NCBI GenBank assembly: GCA_002439705.1
Contig: DJPE01000097.1
Coordinates: 17,333-37,825, forward strand
Direction: 5' to 3'
DNA: 20,493 nt
From: Christensenella sp. UBA6420
Lineage (GTDB): Bacteria > Bacillota > Clostridia > Christensenellales > DTU072
A program made the position numbers and the translations under genes. This document shows positions 8,147 through 15,234 of this stretch, in pieces; the first letter of the stretch is position 1; every line of letters begins with the position of its first letter. The notes beneath the pieces were generated by a model. That model saw only the letters and a program-made list of their open reading frames with translations, was not told where the DNA came from and did no database searches.

Positions 8147-8174
8147 GCTAAATTTTGTTTTCGCAAAATTTAGC
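8147..8174 (+). repeat. Second inverted repeat, AT-rich hairpin
   Basis: GCTAAATTTTG (8147-8157) is perfectly complementary to CAAAATTTAGC (8164-8174) around TTTTCG. It lies seven bases after the first hairpin. The T-tract needed for intrinsic termination is absent. Confidence 0.6.
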
Positions 8175-8244
8175 GTGCTTATTAAAACGGTTAAAAAACG
8201 ATAATTTTTCTTATATTCGGTAAGGCAGAGAAACCATATTAAAT

Positions 8245-8544
8245 ATGTATTTTTCAGAAAATGAACAGTCCGTTGTGGAAGTGTTTTACAATAATTTGTC
8301 AAAAATTAAGTCAGAAAGTTTGTTAACTTTAATATGGGAAACAGGAACAGCACAAGCTGTGTTTGATACTTGCTTTGATGATTTTGACGATAACAATGAA
8401 AATGACGAGTATACTTCGTTTGTCTTTAAGGCATTAAAAGTTGAAGGTAATCCACCCATTGAAGTAACGGAGAAAAGGTACTTCGTAGTTAATTACCACA
8501 ACTTCCCGAATACAATTTTTTTGAATAGTGAAAAACTGAATTAG
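8245..8544 (+). CDS. Small acidic orphan protein, AT-rich gene
   Basis: This 99-residue protein was not recognised. It is acidic, with a run of Asp/Asn/Glu around residues 46-56, no membrane segment and no signal peptide. The last third alternates short strands and ends near VNYHNFP. The gene is clearly more AT-rich than its neighbours and uses codons such as GAT, AAT and TTA that they avoid, which suggests recent acquisition. Its Shine-Dalgarno is poor (GGTAAGG about 18 bases upstream). Single small acidic genes like this are sometimes toxin-immunity leftovers, but nothing here shows that. Terminator-like DNA follows at 8635. Confidence 0.5.
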   Translation: MYFSENEQSVVEVFYNNLSKIKSESLLTLIWETGTAQAVFDTCFDDFDDNNENDEYTSFVFKALKVEGNPPIEVTEKRYFVVNYHNFPNTIFLNSEKLN

Positions 8545-8634
8545 TTTTCATGTATAAGAAAAACGGTGCTAATGCTGCCACGCGCCTATATTGAATTGTT
8601 ATAACAAAATTAAAATGTATCAACAACTTGAACG

Positions 8635-8660
8635 ACGCTCTCGGAAACGGGAGCGTTTTT
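8635..8660 (+). terminator. Rho-independent terminator with GAAA tetraloop
   Basis: ACGCTCTCG (8635-8643) pairs with CGGGAGCGT (8648-8656) with one G-T wobble around a GAAA loop, followed by TTTTT. It would end transcripts of the small orphan gene. Confidence 0.88.
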
Positions 8661-8702
8661 CGTTGTCGAAAGGAACGAAACGGAGCGGTAAAATCGCTTT
8701 AA

Positions 8703-8741
8703 TTTTGCATATTCGAAAAATATACAAAAAAATATGCAAAA
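8703..8741. repeat. 11-base perfect inverted repeat
   Basis: TTTTGCATATT (8703-8713) and AATATGCAAAA (8731-8741) are exact reverse complements 17 bases apart. The right arm overlaps the left end of the adjacent 18-base palindrome, suggesting regulatory DNA for the lipoprotein gene. Confidence 0.6.
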
Positions 8742-8755
8742 GGGTATACCCTTTT
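8738..8755. promoter_or_regulatory. 18-base perfect palindrome, probable operator
   Basis: AAAAGGGTATACCCTTTT reads the same on both strands. It is centred about 26 bases upstream of a TATAAT at 8770-8775, in the position of a -35 element, where a dimeric regulator could repress or activate. The regulator is unknown. Confidence 0.6.
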
Positions 8756-8769
8756 ACCGCCGTGTCGTG

Positions 8770-8775
8770 TATAAT
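8770..8775 (+). promoter_or_regulatory. -10 element of the lipoprotein gene
   Basis: TATAAT with no good -35 hexamer at 16-18 bases. The palindrome at 8738-8755 occupies that position, so activation by a bound protein is possible. Confidence 0.5.
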
Positions 8776-8865
8776 GAAATTAAAGAAGACGATTAACAAA
8801 TTTTTGAACACCGACGTACAGAATATAAAAATTTTGAATAGAAATACTATTGCAGGGGGTATTCT

Positions 8866-9168
8866 ATGACTCGTATAAAGAAAATAACGGTCGTTTTGGG
8901 TTCGTTATGCCTGATGCTAATCATATTGGTCGGCTGCACGAACGGGAAGCAGTATTTCGAGCAAGGAACGGAAGTCAATATTCAGGACTTTTGCGGAGAC
9001 CGCACGATAGTCTTTGAGTTCGACGAAAATTCTCTTGGCGAAGAATATGCGGAAAAGTATAATAATTTCTGCAAGGACAGTAGCGAATATCCGCGTATTT
9101 ATTTAGTTAAAAACGGTAACCGTTCGTCTTTGGCGGGCGATTATCGTTTTTTTGCATTACAACGATAA
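8866..9168 (+). CDS. Small lipoprotein, possibly frameshifted at its 3' end
   Basis: A 100-residue protein with a lysine-bearing N-terminus, a hydrophobic stretch (about 8-22) and a lipobox LVGC with the lipidated Cys at residue 24, so it should be exported and anchored to the outer face of the membrane. GGGGG just upstream serves as the ribosome binding site. The mature part was not recognised. It ends shortly after a run of seven T bases (9147-9153). If one T is removed, the frame continues to a stop at 9254-9256 and adds about 34 codons with three more cysteines. The true product could therefore be about 129 residues. Confidence 0.6.
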   Translation: MTRIKKITVVLGSLCLMLIILVGCTNGKQYFEQGTEVNIQDFCGDRTIVFEFDENSLGEEYAEKYNNFCKDSSEYPRIYLVKNGNRSSLAGDYRFFALQR

Positions 9169-9247
9169 CAAAAAAGTAAAAAAATATTGCGGCGAATGTA
9201 AAAAAGGAGTTTCAAACTATTGCGAAAAAAAGCGGGGCGTACTACAA

Positions 9248-9253
9248 TATAAT
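9248..9253 (+). promoter_or_regulatory. Possible -10 element before the Cys-containing unknown gene
   Basis: TATAAT at 9248-9253, 27 bases before the start at 9280. No matching -35 was found at the usual distance, so it is weak evidence. Confidence 0.3.
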
Positions 9254-9279
9254 TAAAAATTAAGCGAGGTGAAAGCAAT

Positions 9280-9975
9280 ATGAAAGAACTTGTGAATACC
9301 GAAAAAGAGCTTCAGGATAAAATCGACGTAGAGAAGTGGCTTGCGAGCGAAAAGGCGGGCAGAGACCTTTGCGGAGAAGAAGATTTTTGCGCCTATTGCG
9401 ACAAAAAGGAAGAATATCCCTGCGGACACGCATATATCCTTTACGAAAACAATAAAAAGAAGAAAGAAGCGGCGGCTACCGTGGACGGATACGAAACGGT
9501 AATACGCCTTACGAGAAGTTTCGCTTCCCGTCTTATCCAGGACGAGAATTTGCAGAAAAATTATTCCGCAATTAAAAATACTTTCGAGAAATACAAAAAG
9601 GTCAAAGGCAGAGTATCGTTCTCCGCGGAAACGTACAGAGCGGGCAAAGAAAAGTTGGCGATGGTTGCGGTAAGGGGTAAATCTCTTTTCGTGTACCTTG
9701 CGTTAAATCCCGTAGAGTTGGAAGACACCAAGTACCGTTTTACCGACGAGAGCGACAGAGCGTCTTACGTAAGCACTCCCGTCAAGGTCAAGATAAGCGG
9801 TTCCCGTTCCTTGAAACACGCGTGCGAACTTATAGATATGCTCGCCGAAAAGAAAGGACTCGCCCTTAATACGAAGTACGAACCTACCGAGTATGTCACC
9901 GAATATCTTACCGACAAAGAGCTTATCGAAAAAGGTCTTATAAAAGAACGTACGGTTCTCGTTAAAAAGAAATAA
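9280..9975 (+). CDS. Conserved clostridial protein of unknown function with N-terminal Cys cluster
   Basis: A 231-residue cytoplasmic protein. GAGGTGA upstream of ATG 9280 gives a good ribosome binding site. Residues 31-50 have Cys31-x5-Cys37-x2-Cys40-x7-Cys48-Gly-His50, which could bind zinc or an Fe-S cluster. From about residue 68 the sequence follows a pattern I associate with uncharacterised proteins of gut Clostridia: TRSFASRLIQ, a helix with YSAIKNTFEKYK, then RVSFSAETYRAGKEKLAMVAVRGKSL, a YLALNP strand, and a late segment like VKVKISGSRSLKHACELID. No catalytic motif is visible. A terminator follows, so it is probably monocistronic. Confidence 0.65.
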   Translation: MKELVNTEKELQDKIDVEKWLASEKAGRDLCGEEDFCAYCDKKEEYPCGHAYILYENNKKKKEAAATVDGYETVIRLTRSFASRLIQDENLQKNYSAIKNTFEKYKKVKGRVSFSAETYRAGKEKLAMVAVRGKSLFVYLALNPVELEDTKYRFTDESDRASYVSTPVKVKISGSRSLKHACELIDMLAEKKGLALNTKYEPTEYVTEYLTDKELIEKGLIKERTVLVKKK

Positions 9976-10034
9976 AACCGATACGAAATATCGATATTTT
10001 TTATCGAATAAATTAAGGAAAAATCTGTAAAAAT

Positions 10035-10057
10035 CGTCGCCTGCGGGCGGCGTTTTT
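10035..10057 (+). terminator. Rho-independent terminator before fumC
   Basis: CGTCGCC (10035-10041) pairs with GGCGGCG (10046-10052) with one wobble around TGCG, followed by TTTTT. Confidence 0.85.
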
Positions 10058-10111
10058 CCGTTATTTTACAGTAAATTTTTGATTTTCGGGGGCGTAAGGG
10101 GCGTAATTATC

Positions 10112-10141
10112 TTGTTTTTTTCTTTATAGCTATGCTATAAT
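10112..10141 (+). promoter_or_regulatory. Promoter of the fumC-hdr-flx-frd operon
   Basis: TTGTTT (10112-10117), 18 bases, TATAAT (10136-10141) with an upstream TG, giving an extended -10 (TGCTATAAT). It is the only convincing promoter seen upstream of the ten-gene run. Confidence 0.75.
10124..10140. promoter_or_regulatory. Dyad overlapping the operon -10 element
   Basis: TTATAGC-TAT-GCTATAA is a perfect seven-base inverted repeat with a three-base centre that contains most of the -10 hexamer. A repressor bound here would shut off the operon. It does not match FNR or Rex consensus sites. Confidence 0.45.
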
Positions 10142-10153
10142 AATACAGATAAT

Positions 10154-10172
10154 GCGGGGGAGTATCTCCCGC
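10154..10172 (+). other. 5'-UTR hairpin of the fumC operon
   Basis: GCGGGGGA (10154-10161) pairs with TCTCCCGC (10165-10172) with one wobble around GTA, followed by seven A bases. It would sit within the first ten bases or so of the transcript and may protect the 5' end of a 10-kb mRNA. It is not a terminator. Confidence 0.6.
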
Positions 10173-10232
10173 AAAAAAACAACGAAACGAAAAAACTAAG
10201 AAAACACATAAAAATCAAGGAGGCTATTTTTT

Positions 10233-11609
10233 ATGGAATACCGTATCGAAAAAGACACCATGGGCGAGATGAAAGTTCCTGCCGACAAATATTGGGCGGC
10301 GCAAACCGAAAGAAGCCACGAGAATTTCCAGATAGGCGGAGAAGTTATGCCGCGAGAAATAACTTACGCTTTCGGAATTCTGAAAAAAGCGGCGGCTATC
10401 GCCAACTTTAATCTCGGTAAACTCCCGAAGGAAAAACTCGATATCATAAGCGAAGTTTGCGACGAAATAATCGCGGGCAAACTATACGAACATTTCCCGC
10501 TCGTCGTCTGGCAGACCGGTAGCGGAACGCAGTCCAACATGAACGCCAACGAAGTCATCGCAAACCGCGGTAACGAAATCGCCGGCAAAAAACTTCTTCA
10601 CCCCAACGACGATATCAACAAGAGTCAGTCGAGTAACGATACTTTCCCGACCGCTATGCACATAGCAGCGGTACTCACCATAGAAGATAAACTTCTTCCC
10701 GCTATGGACAAACTTATCGCTACCTTCAAGCGTCTCGAAAAAGAAAACGAAGGTATCGTTAAGTGCGGCAGAACCCACCTTCAGGACGCAGTGCCTATAG
10801 GATTTTCCCAAGAAATCAGCGGATGGCGCAACATGATCGAAAAATCGAGAAGCCAGATAGTTCTTTCTCTCGACGGACTGAGAGAACTCGCTCTCGGCGG
10901 CACCGCGGTAGGTACCGGACTTAACGCTCCTATCGGTTTTGCCGAAGAAGTAGCAAAGCAGGTATCCGAAATCACCGGCAAGCACTTTATCACCGCCGAA
11001 AACAAATATCACGCTCTTACGTCCAAGGACGAATTGGTATTCACTCACGGCGCATTGAAAGGACTCGCCGCCAACCTTATGAAAATAGCCAACGACGTGA
11101 GATGGCTCGCTTCCGGTCCCCGCGACGGTCTCGGCGAAATCTTTATCCCCGAAAACGAACCCGGCAGCTCCATTATGCCCGGTAAAGTCAACCCCACTCA
11201 GTGCGAATCCATGACCATGGTAGCGGTTCAGGTAATCTCCAACGACGTAGCTGTAGGCTTCGGCGCTTCGCAAGGTAACTTCGAACTCAACGTGTTCATG
11301 CCCGTTATTATCTATAACTTCCTTCAGTCCGTTCGTTTGCTCGCAGACGGCATCGTTTCTTTCGAAAAGAACTGCGTGACCGGCATCAGAGCCAACAAAG
11401 AAAAGATGGACTACAATTTGCAACATTCTCTCATGCTCGTAACCGCTCTTAATCCCTATATCGGATACGAAAACGCAGCGAAGACCGCTAAGAAGGCTTA
11501 CAAGGACAATATCACCTTGAAGCAGGCTTGCGTTGAATTAGGCTTCCTTACCGCCGAAAAATTCGACGAAGTATTCCATCCGGAAGAAATGATTTATCAG
11601 AAAAAGTAA
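10233..11609 (+). CDS. fumC: Class II fumarate hydratase
   Basis: A 458-residue protein, the usual length for class II fumarases, which interconvert malate and fumarate in the cytoplasm without an Fe-S cluster. Family landmarks include SGTQSNMN, the KCGRTHLQDAVP region, and the signature GSSIMPGKVNPTQCE, which carries the catalytic serine loop. AAGGAGG at 10217-10223 supports the start. The gene is first in the operon, sixteen bases ahead of hdrB, so fumarate is likely made next to the reductase that uses it. Class II enzymes are oxygen-stable, and most strict anaerobes use class I, so finding this type in an Fe-S-rich operon is of some note. Confidence 0.95.
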   Translation: MEYRIEKDTMGEMKVPADKYWAAQTERSHENFQIGGEVMPREITYAFGILKKAAAIANFNLGKLPKEKLDIISEVCDEIIAGKLYEHFPLVVWQTGSGTQSNMNANEVIANRGNEIAGKKLLHPNDDINKSQSSNDTFPTAMHIAAVLTIEDKLLPAMDKLIATFKRLEKENEGIVKCGRTHLQDAVPIGFSQEISGWRNMIEKSRSQIVLSLDGLRELALGGTAVGTGLNAPIGFAEEVAKQVSEITGKHFITAENKYHALTSKDELVFTHGALKGLAANLMKIANDVRWLASGPRDGLGEIFIPENEPGSSIMPGKVNPTQCESMTMVAVQVISNDVAVGFGASQGNFELNVFMPVIIYNFLQSVRLLADGIVSFEKNCVTGIRANKEKMDYNLQHSLMLVTALNPYIGYENAAKTAKKAYKDNITLKQACVELGFLTAEKFDEVFHPEEMIYQKK

Positions 11610-11625
11610 TCGGAGGAAAAGGTAA

Positions 11626-12405
11626 ATGAAATTCAGTTACTATCCCGGATGTACGTTAAAGACGCAGGCGAAAGACCTTGACAGATACGCAAGGCTTTCC
11701 GCCGCCGCGCTCGGGGTGGACATGGAAGAAATCAAAGAGTGGCAATGCTGCGGAGCCGTTTACCCGCTCGCGAAAGACGAGATAGGCGTAAAACTTTCCG
11801 CGGTACGCGCTCTCGATTACGCAAAGCACGAAGACGGGCTTTTGCTTACTCTCTGTTCCGCCTGCCATAACGTAATTAAAAGGGTAAACGACGATATGCG
11901 CAACGACACCGATATAAACTTAAAAGCCAACAATTATCTTGCGCTCGAAGAAAAGTATAACGGCGAAACGAAAGTCGTGCATTATCTCGAAATGTTGAGA
12001 GATTACGTCGGTTTCGACAATATTAAGAAAGCCGTCAAAAACCCGATTAACAAAAAAATCGGCGCGTACTACGGCTGTCTTCTTCTTCGTCCCGGCAAGG
12101 TAATGGCTTTCGACAACCCCGAAAATCCCACCATTATAGAAGATTTTATCAGAGCCATCGGCGGCACGCCCGTAATTTATCCGTTCAGAAACGAATGTTG
12201 CGGCGCGTACGTCAAGTTGGTTAATCCCGACCTTACCGAAAGAAAGAGCAAAAAAGTGTTGGAAAACGCAAAGGAAAACGGTGCGGATACCATAATCACC
12301 GCTTGTCCTTTATGCTATTACAACCTGAAGCAAACCCCGTGCGAAGGCATGGAAGTGGTTTACTTTACCGAGCTTCTGGCGGAAGCGTTGGGCGTGAAGG
12401 ACTAA
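11626..12405 (+). CDS. hdrB: HdrB-like heterodisulfide reductase subunit B (CCG domains)
   Basis: A 259-residue protein with two complete CCG domains. The first has Cys9, Cys41-Cys42, Cys77 and Cys80; the second has Cys151, Cys191-Cys192, Cys227 and Cys230. The spacing matches the family pattern. In methanogen HdrB these hold two noncubane [4Fe-4S] clusters at the site of disulfide reduction. The organism here has no visible coenzyme M/B metabolism, so the real partner is more likely the fumarate reductase encoded downstream or an unknown disulfide. The C-terminal half of the methanogen thiol:fumarate reductase TfrB is also of this type. GGAGG at 11612-11616 supports the start. Confidence 0.9.
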   Translation: MKFSYYPGCTLKTQAKDLDRYARLSAAALGVDMEEIKEWQCCGAVYPLAKDEIGVKLSAVRALDYAKHEDGLLLTLCSACHNVIKRVNDDMRNDTDINLKANNYLALEEKYNGETKVVHYLEMLRDYVGFDNIKKAVKNPINKKIGAYYGCLLLRPGKVMAFDNPENPTIIEDFIRAIGGTPVIYPFRNECCGAYVKLVNPDLTERKSKKVLENAKENGADTIITACPLCYYNLKQTPCEGMEVVYFTELLAEALGVKD

Positions 12406-12415
12406 GGAGGTACTA

Positions 12416-12802
12416 ATGTCAGATATTTTTACGGTAGAAAACATTAAAAGAATCTCCGGCACGGACGTAAGAAAGTGCATGAAGTGCGGCAAGTGTTCGG
12501 GCAGATGCCCCGCTTTCGACGATATGGATATAAAACCGCACCAGTTCGTCACGATGCTCGGGCAGGGAAGAGTGGAAGAACTCCTTTCTTGCAAGGCTAT
12601 ATTCAATTGTTTAAGCTGTATGGCTTGCGTGGAGCGTTGCCCCAGAGGCGTGGCTCCGGCAAACGTTATCGAAGCGGTACGCGACACCGTTGAGAGAATG
12701 CAGGGCGGCGACGCTATCAAGGCGGAAGATATACCCGCTATCGTGGACGAACTTATCCCGCAGCAGCTTTTGATGTCGGCGTTCAGAAAATATAAGAAAT
12801 AA
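12416..12802 (+). CDS. hdrC: HdrC-like 4Fe-4S subunit
   Basis: A 128-residue protein with two ferredoxin-type motifs: Cys21, 24, 27, 31 and Cys65, 68, 71, 75. This is the HdrC arrangement, which relays electrons between HdrA and HdrB. The ribosome binding site overlaps the hdrB stop codon (TAAGGAGGT), so translation is coupled. It is shorter than many methanogen HdrC proteins but has all the cluster ligands. Confidence 0.88.
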   Translation: MSDIFTVENIKRISGTDVRKCMKCGKCSGRCPAFDDMDIKPHQFVTMLGQGRVEELLSCKAIFNCLSCMACVERCPRGVAPANVIEAVRDTVERMQGGDAIKAEDIPAIVDELIPQQLLMSAFRKYKK

Positions 12803-12814
12803 AGGATAAAGATT

Positions 12815-14806
12815 ATGCAGAGAATAGGCGTATTTATATGTCATTGCGGCAGTAACATAGCCGCCACGGTAGACGTGGAGAGAGTGACCGAAGCTCTCGC
12901 CAAAGAACCCGGCGTCGTGTATGCCGTCAATTATCAGTATATGTGCTCGGAGAACGGACAACAGCTCATAAAGAACGCTATTGCCGAACACAAACTTACC
13001 GGAATAGTGGTATGTTCCTGTTCGCCGAGAATGCACGAAGCTACTTTCCGCAAAACCGCAGAAGCCGCAGGGCTTAACGCTTATATGGTGGAAATCGCCA
13101 ATATAAGAGAACAATGCAGCTGGATACATAAGGATATAGAAGAAGCTACCGAAAAGGCAATAGTTCTTGCCCGTACGGCGGTAGCGAAAATTCTTTTGGA
13201 CAAGCCGCTTACCGCGGGAGAAACGGGAGTGACTAAGAGAGCTTTGGTAATAGGCGGCGGAATAGCCGGTATTCAGGCGGCTCTCGATATAGCGGACGCG
13301 GGATACGAAGTGGATATAGTGGAAAAGAGACCTACGATAGGCGGCCGTATGGCGCAGCTTGATAAGACCTTCCCGACTCTCGACTGTTCCGCTTGTATTC
13401 TCACCCCGAAAATGGTCGATTGCGCTCAGAGCGATAAAATCAACATTTTCTCGTACAGCGAAGTGGAAGAAGTCAAAGGCTTTGTGGGTAACTTCGACGT
13501 CAAGATAAGAAAGAAAGCCCGTCACGTAGACGAAACGAAATGTACCGGTTGCGGCGTGTGTATGGCAAGCTGCCCGTCCAAGAAAGGACTTAACGAGTTC
13601 AATATGAACCTTAATAACCGCCCGGCTATTTACATTCCGTTCGCTCAGGCTATCCCTAACGTGGCAATTATAGACCCCGAACAGTGCCTTAAACTTAAAT
13701 CGGGCAAGTGCGGACTTTGCCAAAGAAAATGCGGCGTAGGAGCTATCGACTACACGCAGGAAGACAGTTTCGTGGAAAGAAAGTACGGAGCTATCGTGGT
13801 AGCTACCGGTTTCCAACCCATAAAATTAGACAATTTTAACGAATTCGGTTACGCCGACAACAAGGACGTCGTCACTAGTCTGGAACTCGAAAGACTTATG
13901 AATGCGGCAGGACCGACTAAGGGAATTCTGCTTCGTCCGAGCGACGGCAAGCACCCGAAGGTAATCACTTTCATTCAGTGCGTAGGTTCTCGTGACGTAT
14001 CGGGCTGCGGCAAGCCGTATTGCAGCAAGATTTGCTGTATGTACACCGCTAAGCACGCTATGCTCATAAGAGAAAAATATCCCGACACCGAAGTTCACGT
14101 ATTCTATATAGATATCCGTACCCCGGGGAAAAACTACGATGAATTCTATCGCAGAGCTGTGGAACAGTACGGAGTGGACTATATTAAAGGTATGGTCGGT
14201 AAAGTTTACAACGAGAACGGCAAACTTATGGTTCAGGGAAGCGACCTTCTCGACAACAAGCAGATAGTAATACCTTCCGACTTGGTGGTACTCGCCACGG
14301 CGATAGAACCCGACCCGTCGGTGAGAGATATCGCTACCAAACTTACCATATCCATAGACACCAACGACTTCCTTACCGAAGCTCACGCAAAACTCCGTCC
14401 GGTAGAAAGCCCGACGGCGGGCGTGTTCCTTGCGGGCGTATGTCAAGGACCTAAGGACGTACCGGAGACGGTTTCTCAGGCGTCGGCTTGCGCGTCCAAG
14501 GTAATAGGACTTCTCGTCAAAGACAAACTTAAAGGTAACCCCTGCGTATCCCACGCAGACGAAAATATGTGTACCGGTTGCAGCCAGTGCGAACAGGTAT
14601 GCCCCTACGGAGCGATTACTTATATAGATAAAGAATTCCGTATCGGCGGAGGCAAGACCGAAACGAGAAGGGTAGCGAGCGTCAATCCTGCAGTATGTCA
14701 GGGATGCGGCGCATGCACCGTCACTTGCCCGTCGGGAGCTATGGATTTATACGGATTCAGCTCCGCTCAGATACTTAAGGAGGTAGAAGCGATATGCAAG
14801 AAATAA
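12815..14806 (+). CDS. hdrA: HdrA-like flavin electron-bifurcating subunit
   Basis: A 663-residue protein of normal HdrA length. The N-terminal domain has VFICHCGSN (about 6-14) and CSCSPRMHEATF. The FAD Rossmann motif GGGIAG is at 147-152, followed by a Cys-containing DCSACILTPKM segment near 190. Ferredoxin-type clusters are at Cys243, 246, 249, 253, with further cysteines near 295-305 and two C-terminal clusters at Cys586, 589, 592, 596 and Cys628, 631, 634, 638. HdrA is the flavin site where electron pairs are split between a high- and a low-potential acceptor in methanogen complexes; the C-terminal clusters can pass electrons to ferredoxin. The last 13 bases overlap the mvhD gene. Confidence 0.93.
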   Translation: MQRIGVFICHCGSNIAATVDVERVTEALAKEPGVVYAVNYQYMCSENGQQLIKNAIAEHKLTGIVVCSCSPRMHEATFRKTAEAAGLNAYMVEIANIREQCSWIHKDIEEATEKAIVLARTAVAKILLDKPLTAGETGVTKRALVIGGGIAGIQAALDIADAGYEVDIVEKRPTIGGRMAQLDKTFPTLDCSACILTPKMVDCAQSDKINIFSYSEVEEVKGFVGNFDVKIRKKARHVDETKCTGCGVCMASCPSKKGLNEFNMNLNNRPAIYIPFAQAIPNVAIIDPEQCLKLKSGKCGLCQRKCGVGAIDYTQEDSFVERKYGAIVVATGFQPIKLDNFNEFGYADNKDVVTSLELERLMNAAGPTKGILLRPSDGKHPKVITFIQCVGSRDVSGCGKPYCSKICCMYTAKHAMLIREKYPDTEVHVFYIDIRTPGKNYDEFYRRAVEQYGVDYIKGMVGKVYNENGKLMVQGSDLLDNKQIVIPSDLVVLATAIEPDPSVRDIATKLTISIDTNDFLTEAHAKLRPVESPTAGVFLAGVCQGPKDVPETVSQASACASKVIGLLVKDKLKGNPCVSHADENMCTGCSQCEQVCPYGAITYIDKEFRIGGGKTETRRVASVNPAVCQGCGACTVTCPSGAMDLYGFSSAQILKEVEAICKK

Positions 14807-15234
14807 CTACTGCGCATAAACCTTTAATAGTGGCTTTTTGTTGCAACTGGTGTAGCTACGCCGGCGCGGATTTGGCGGGTTCTTCCCGACTTTCCTATCC
14901 TGCGGAAGTTAAGATAATAAGAGTTCCTTGTTCGTGCAGAGTAAACCCCATTTTCGTGTTGAAAGCGTTTCAAAGGGGAGCGGACGGCGTAATTCTTTGT
15001 GGCTGCCACCCCGGCGACTGCCATTACTCGACCGGCAACTATCATACGAGAAGAAGAATGGCTCTTATGTTCTCGATGCTCAATTATTTCGGAATAGAGA
15101 AAGAAAGAACGAGAATAGAATGGGTATCCGCAGCCGAAGGCGCAAAGTTCGCTCAGGTTATGAACGACTTTGCGAAGACCATTAACGAACTCGGCGAAAA
15201 CCGCAGATTGGAGGATTTGAGATGCAAAAAATAG
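14794..15234 (+). CDS. mvhD: MvhD/FlxD-like 2Fe-2S subunit
   Basis: A 146-residue protein with the MvhD-family Cys pattern: AFCCNWCSYAGAD near the N-terminus, VPCSCRVNP, and CGCHPGDCHY. MvhD links an electron-input module to HdrA through a [2Fe-2S] cluster. No MvhA/MvhG hydrogenase is nearby, so here it most likely connects the Flx NADH module; FlxD is the equivalent name in the Flx-Hdr complex. AAGGAGGT at 14777-14784 supports the start. It overlaps hdrA by 13 bases and the next gene by 13 bases. Confidence 0.88.
   Translation: MQEITTAHKPLIVAFCCNWCSYAGADLAGSSRLSYPAEVKIIRVPCSCRVNPIFVLKAFQRGADGVILCGCHPGDCHYSTGNYHTRRRMALMFSMLNYFGIEKERTRIEWVSAAEGAKFAQVMNDFAKTINELGENRRLEDLRCKK

Larger units (their letters stand above)
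8545..8865. other. Gene-free stretch with terminator, dyads and a promoter
   Basis: No convincing gene is seen. A 92-codon plus-strand frame (8591-8869) runs straight through a terminator and has no ribosome binding site. The interval holds a strong hairpin terminator (8635-8660), an 11-base inverted repeat (8703-8741), an 18-base palindrome (8738-8755) and a TATAAT (8770-8775) ahead of the lipoprotein gene. Confidence 0.6.

Noticed and set aside
8738..8755. CsoR/CstR-type operator
   Set aside because: The core resembles such sites only loosely and no such regulator is in the window, so it is left unnamed.
8591..8869. 92-codon plus-strand frame
   Set aside because: It crosses a strong terminator and two dyads, lacks a ribosome binding site, and its translation is Lys/Arg-rich low-complexity sequence.
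12611..13816. 401-codon minus-strand frame
   Set aside because: Antisense shadow of hdrA and hdrC with no recognisable domain and no ribosome binding site.
11626..14806. HdrABC as a sign of methanogenesis
   Set aside because: The neighbours are bacterial, spore-related and Flx-type, and no coenzyme M/B genes are seen. Bacterial Hdr-Flx systems explain it better.
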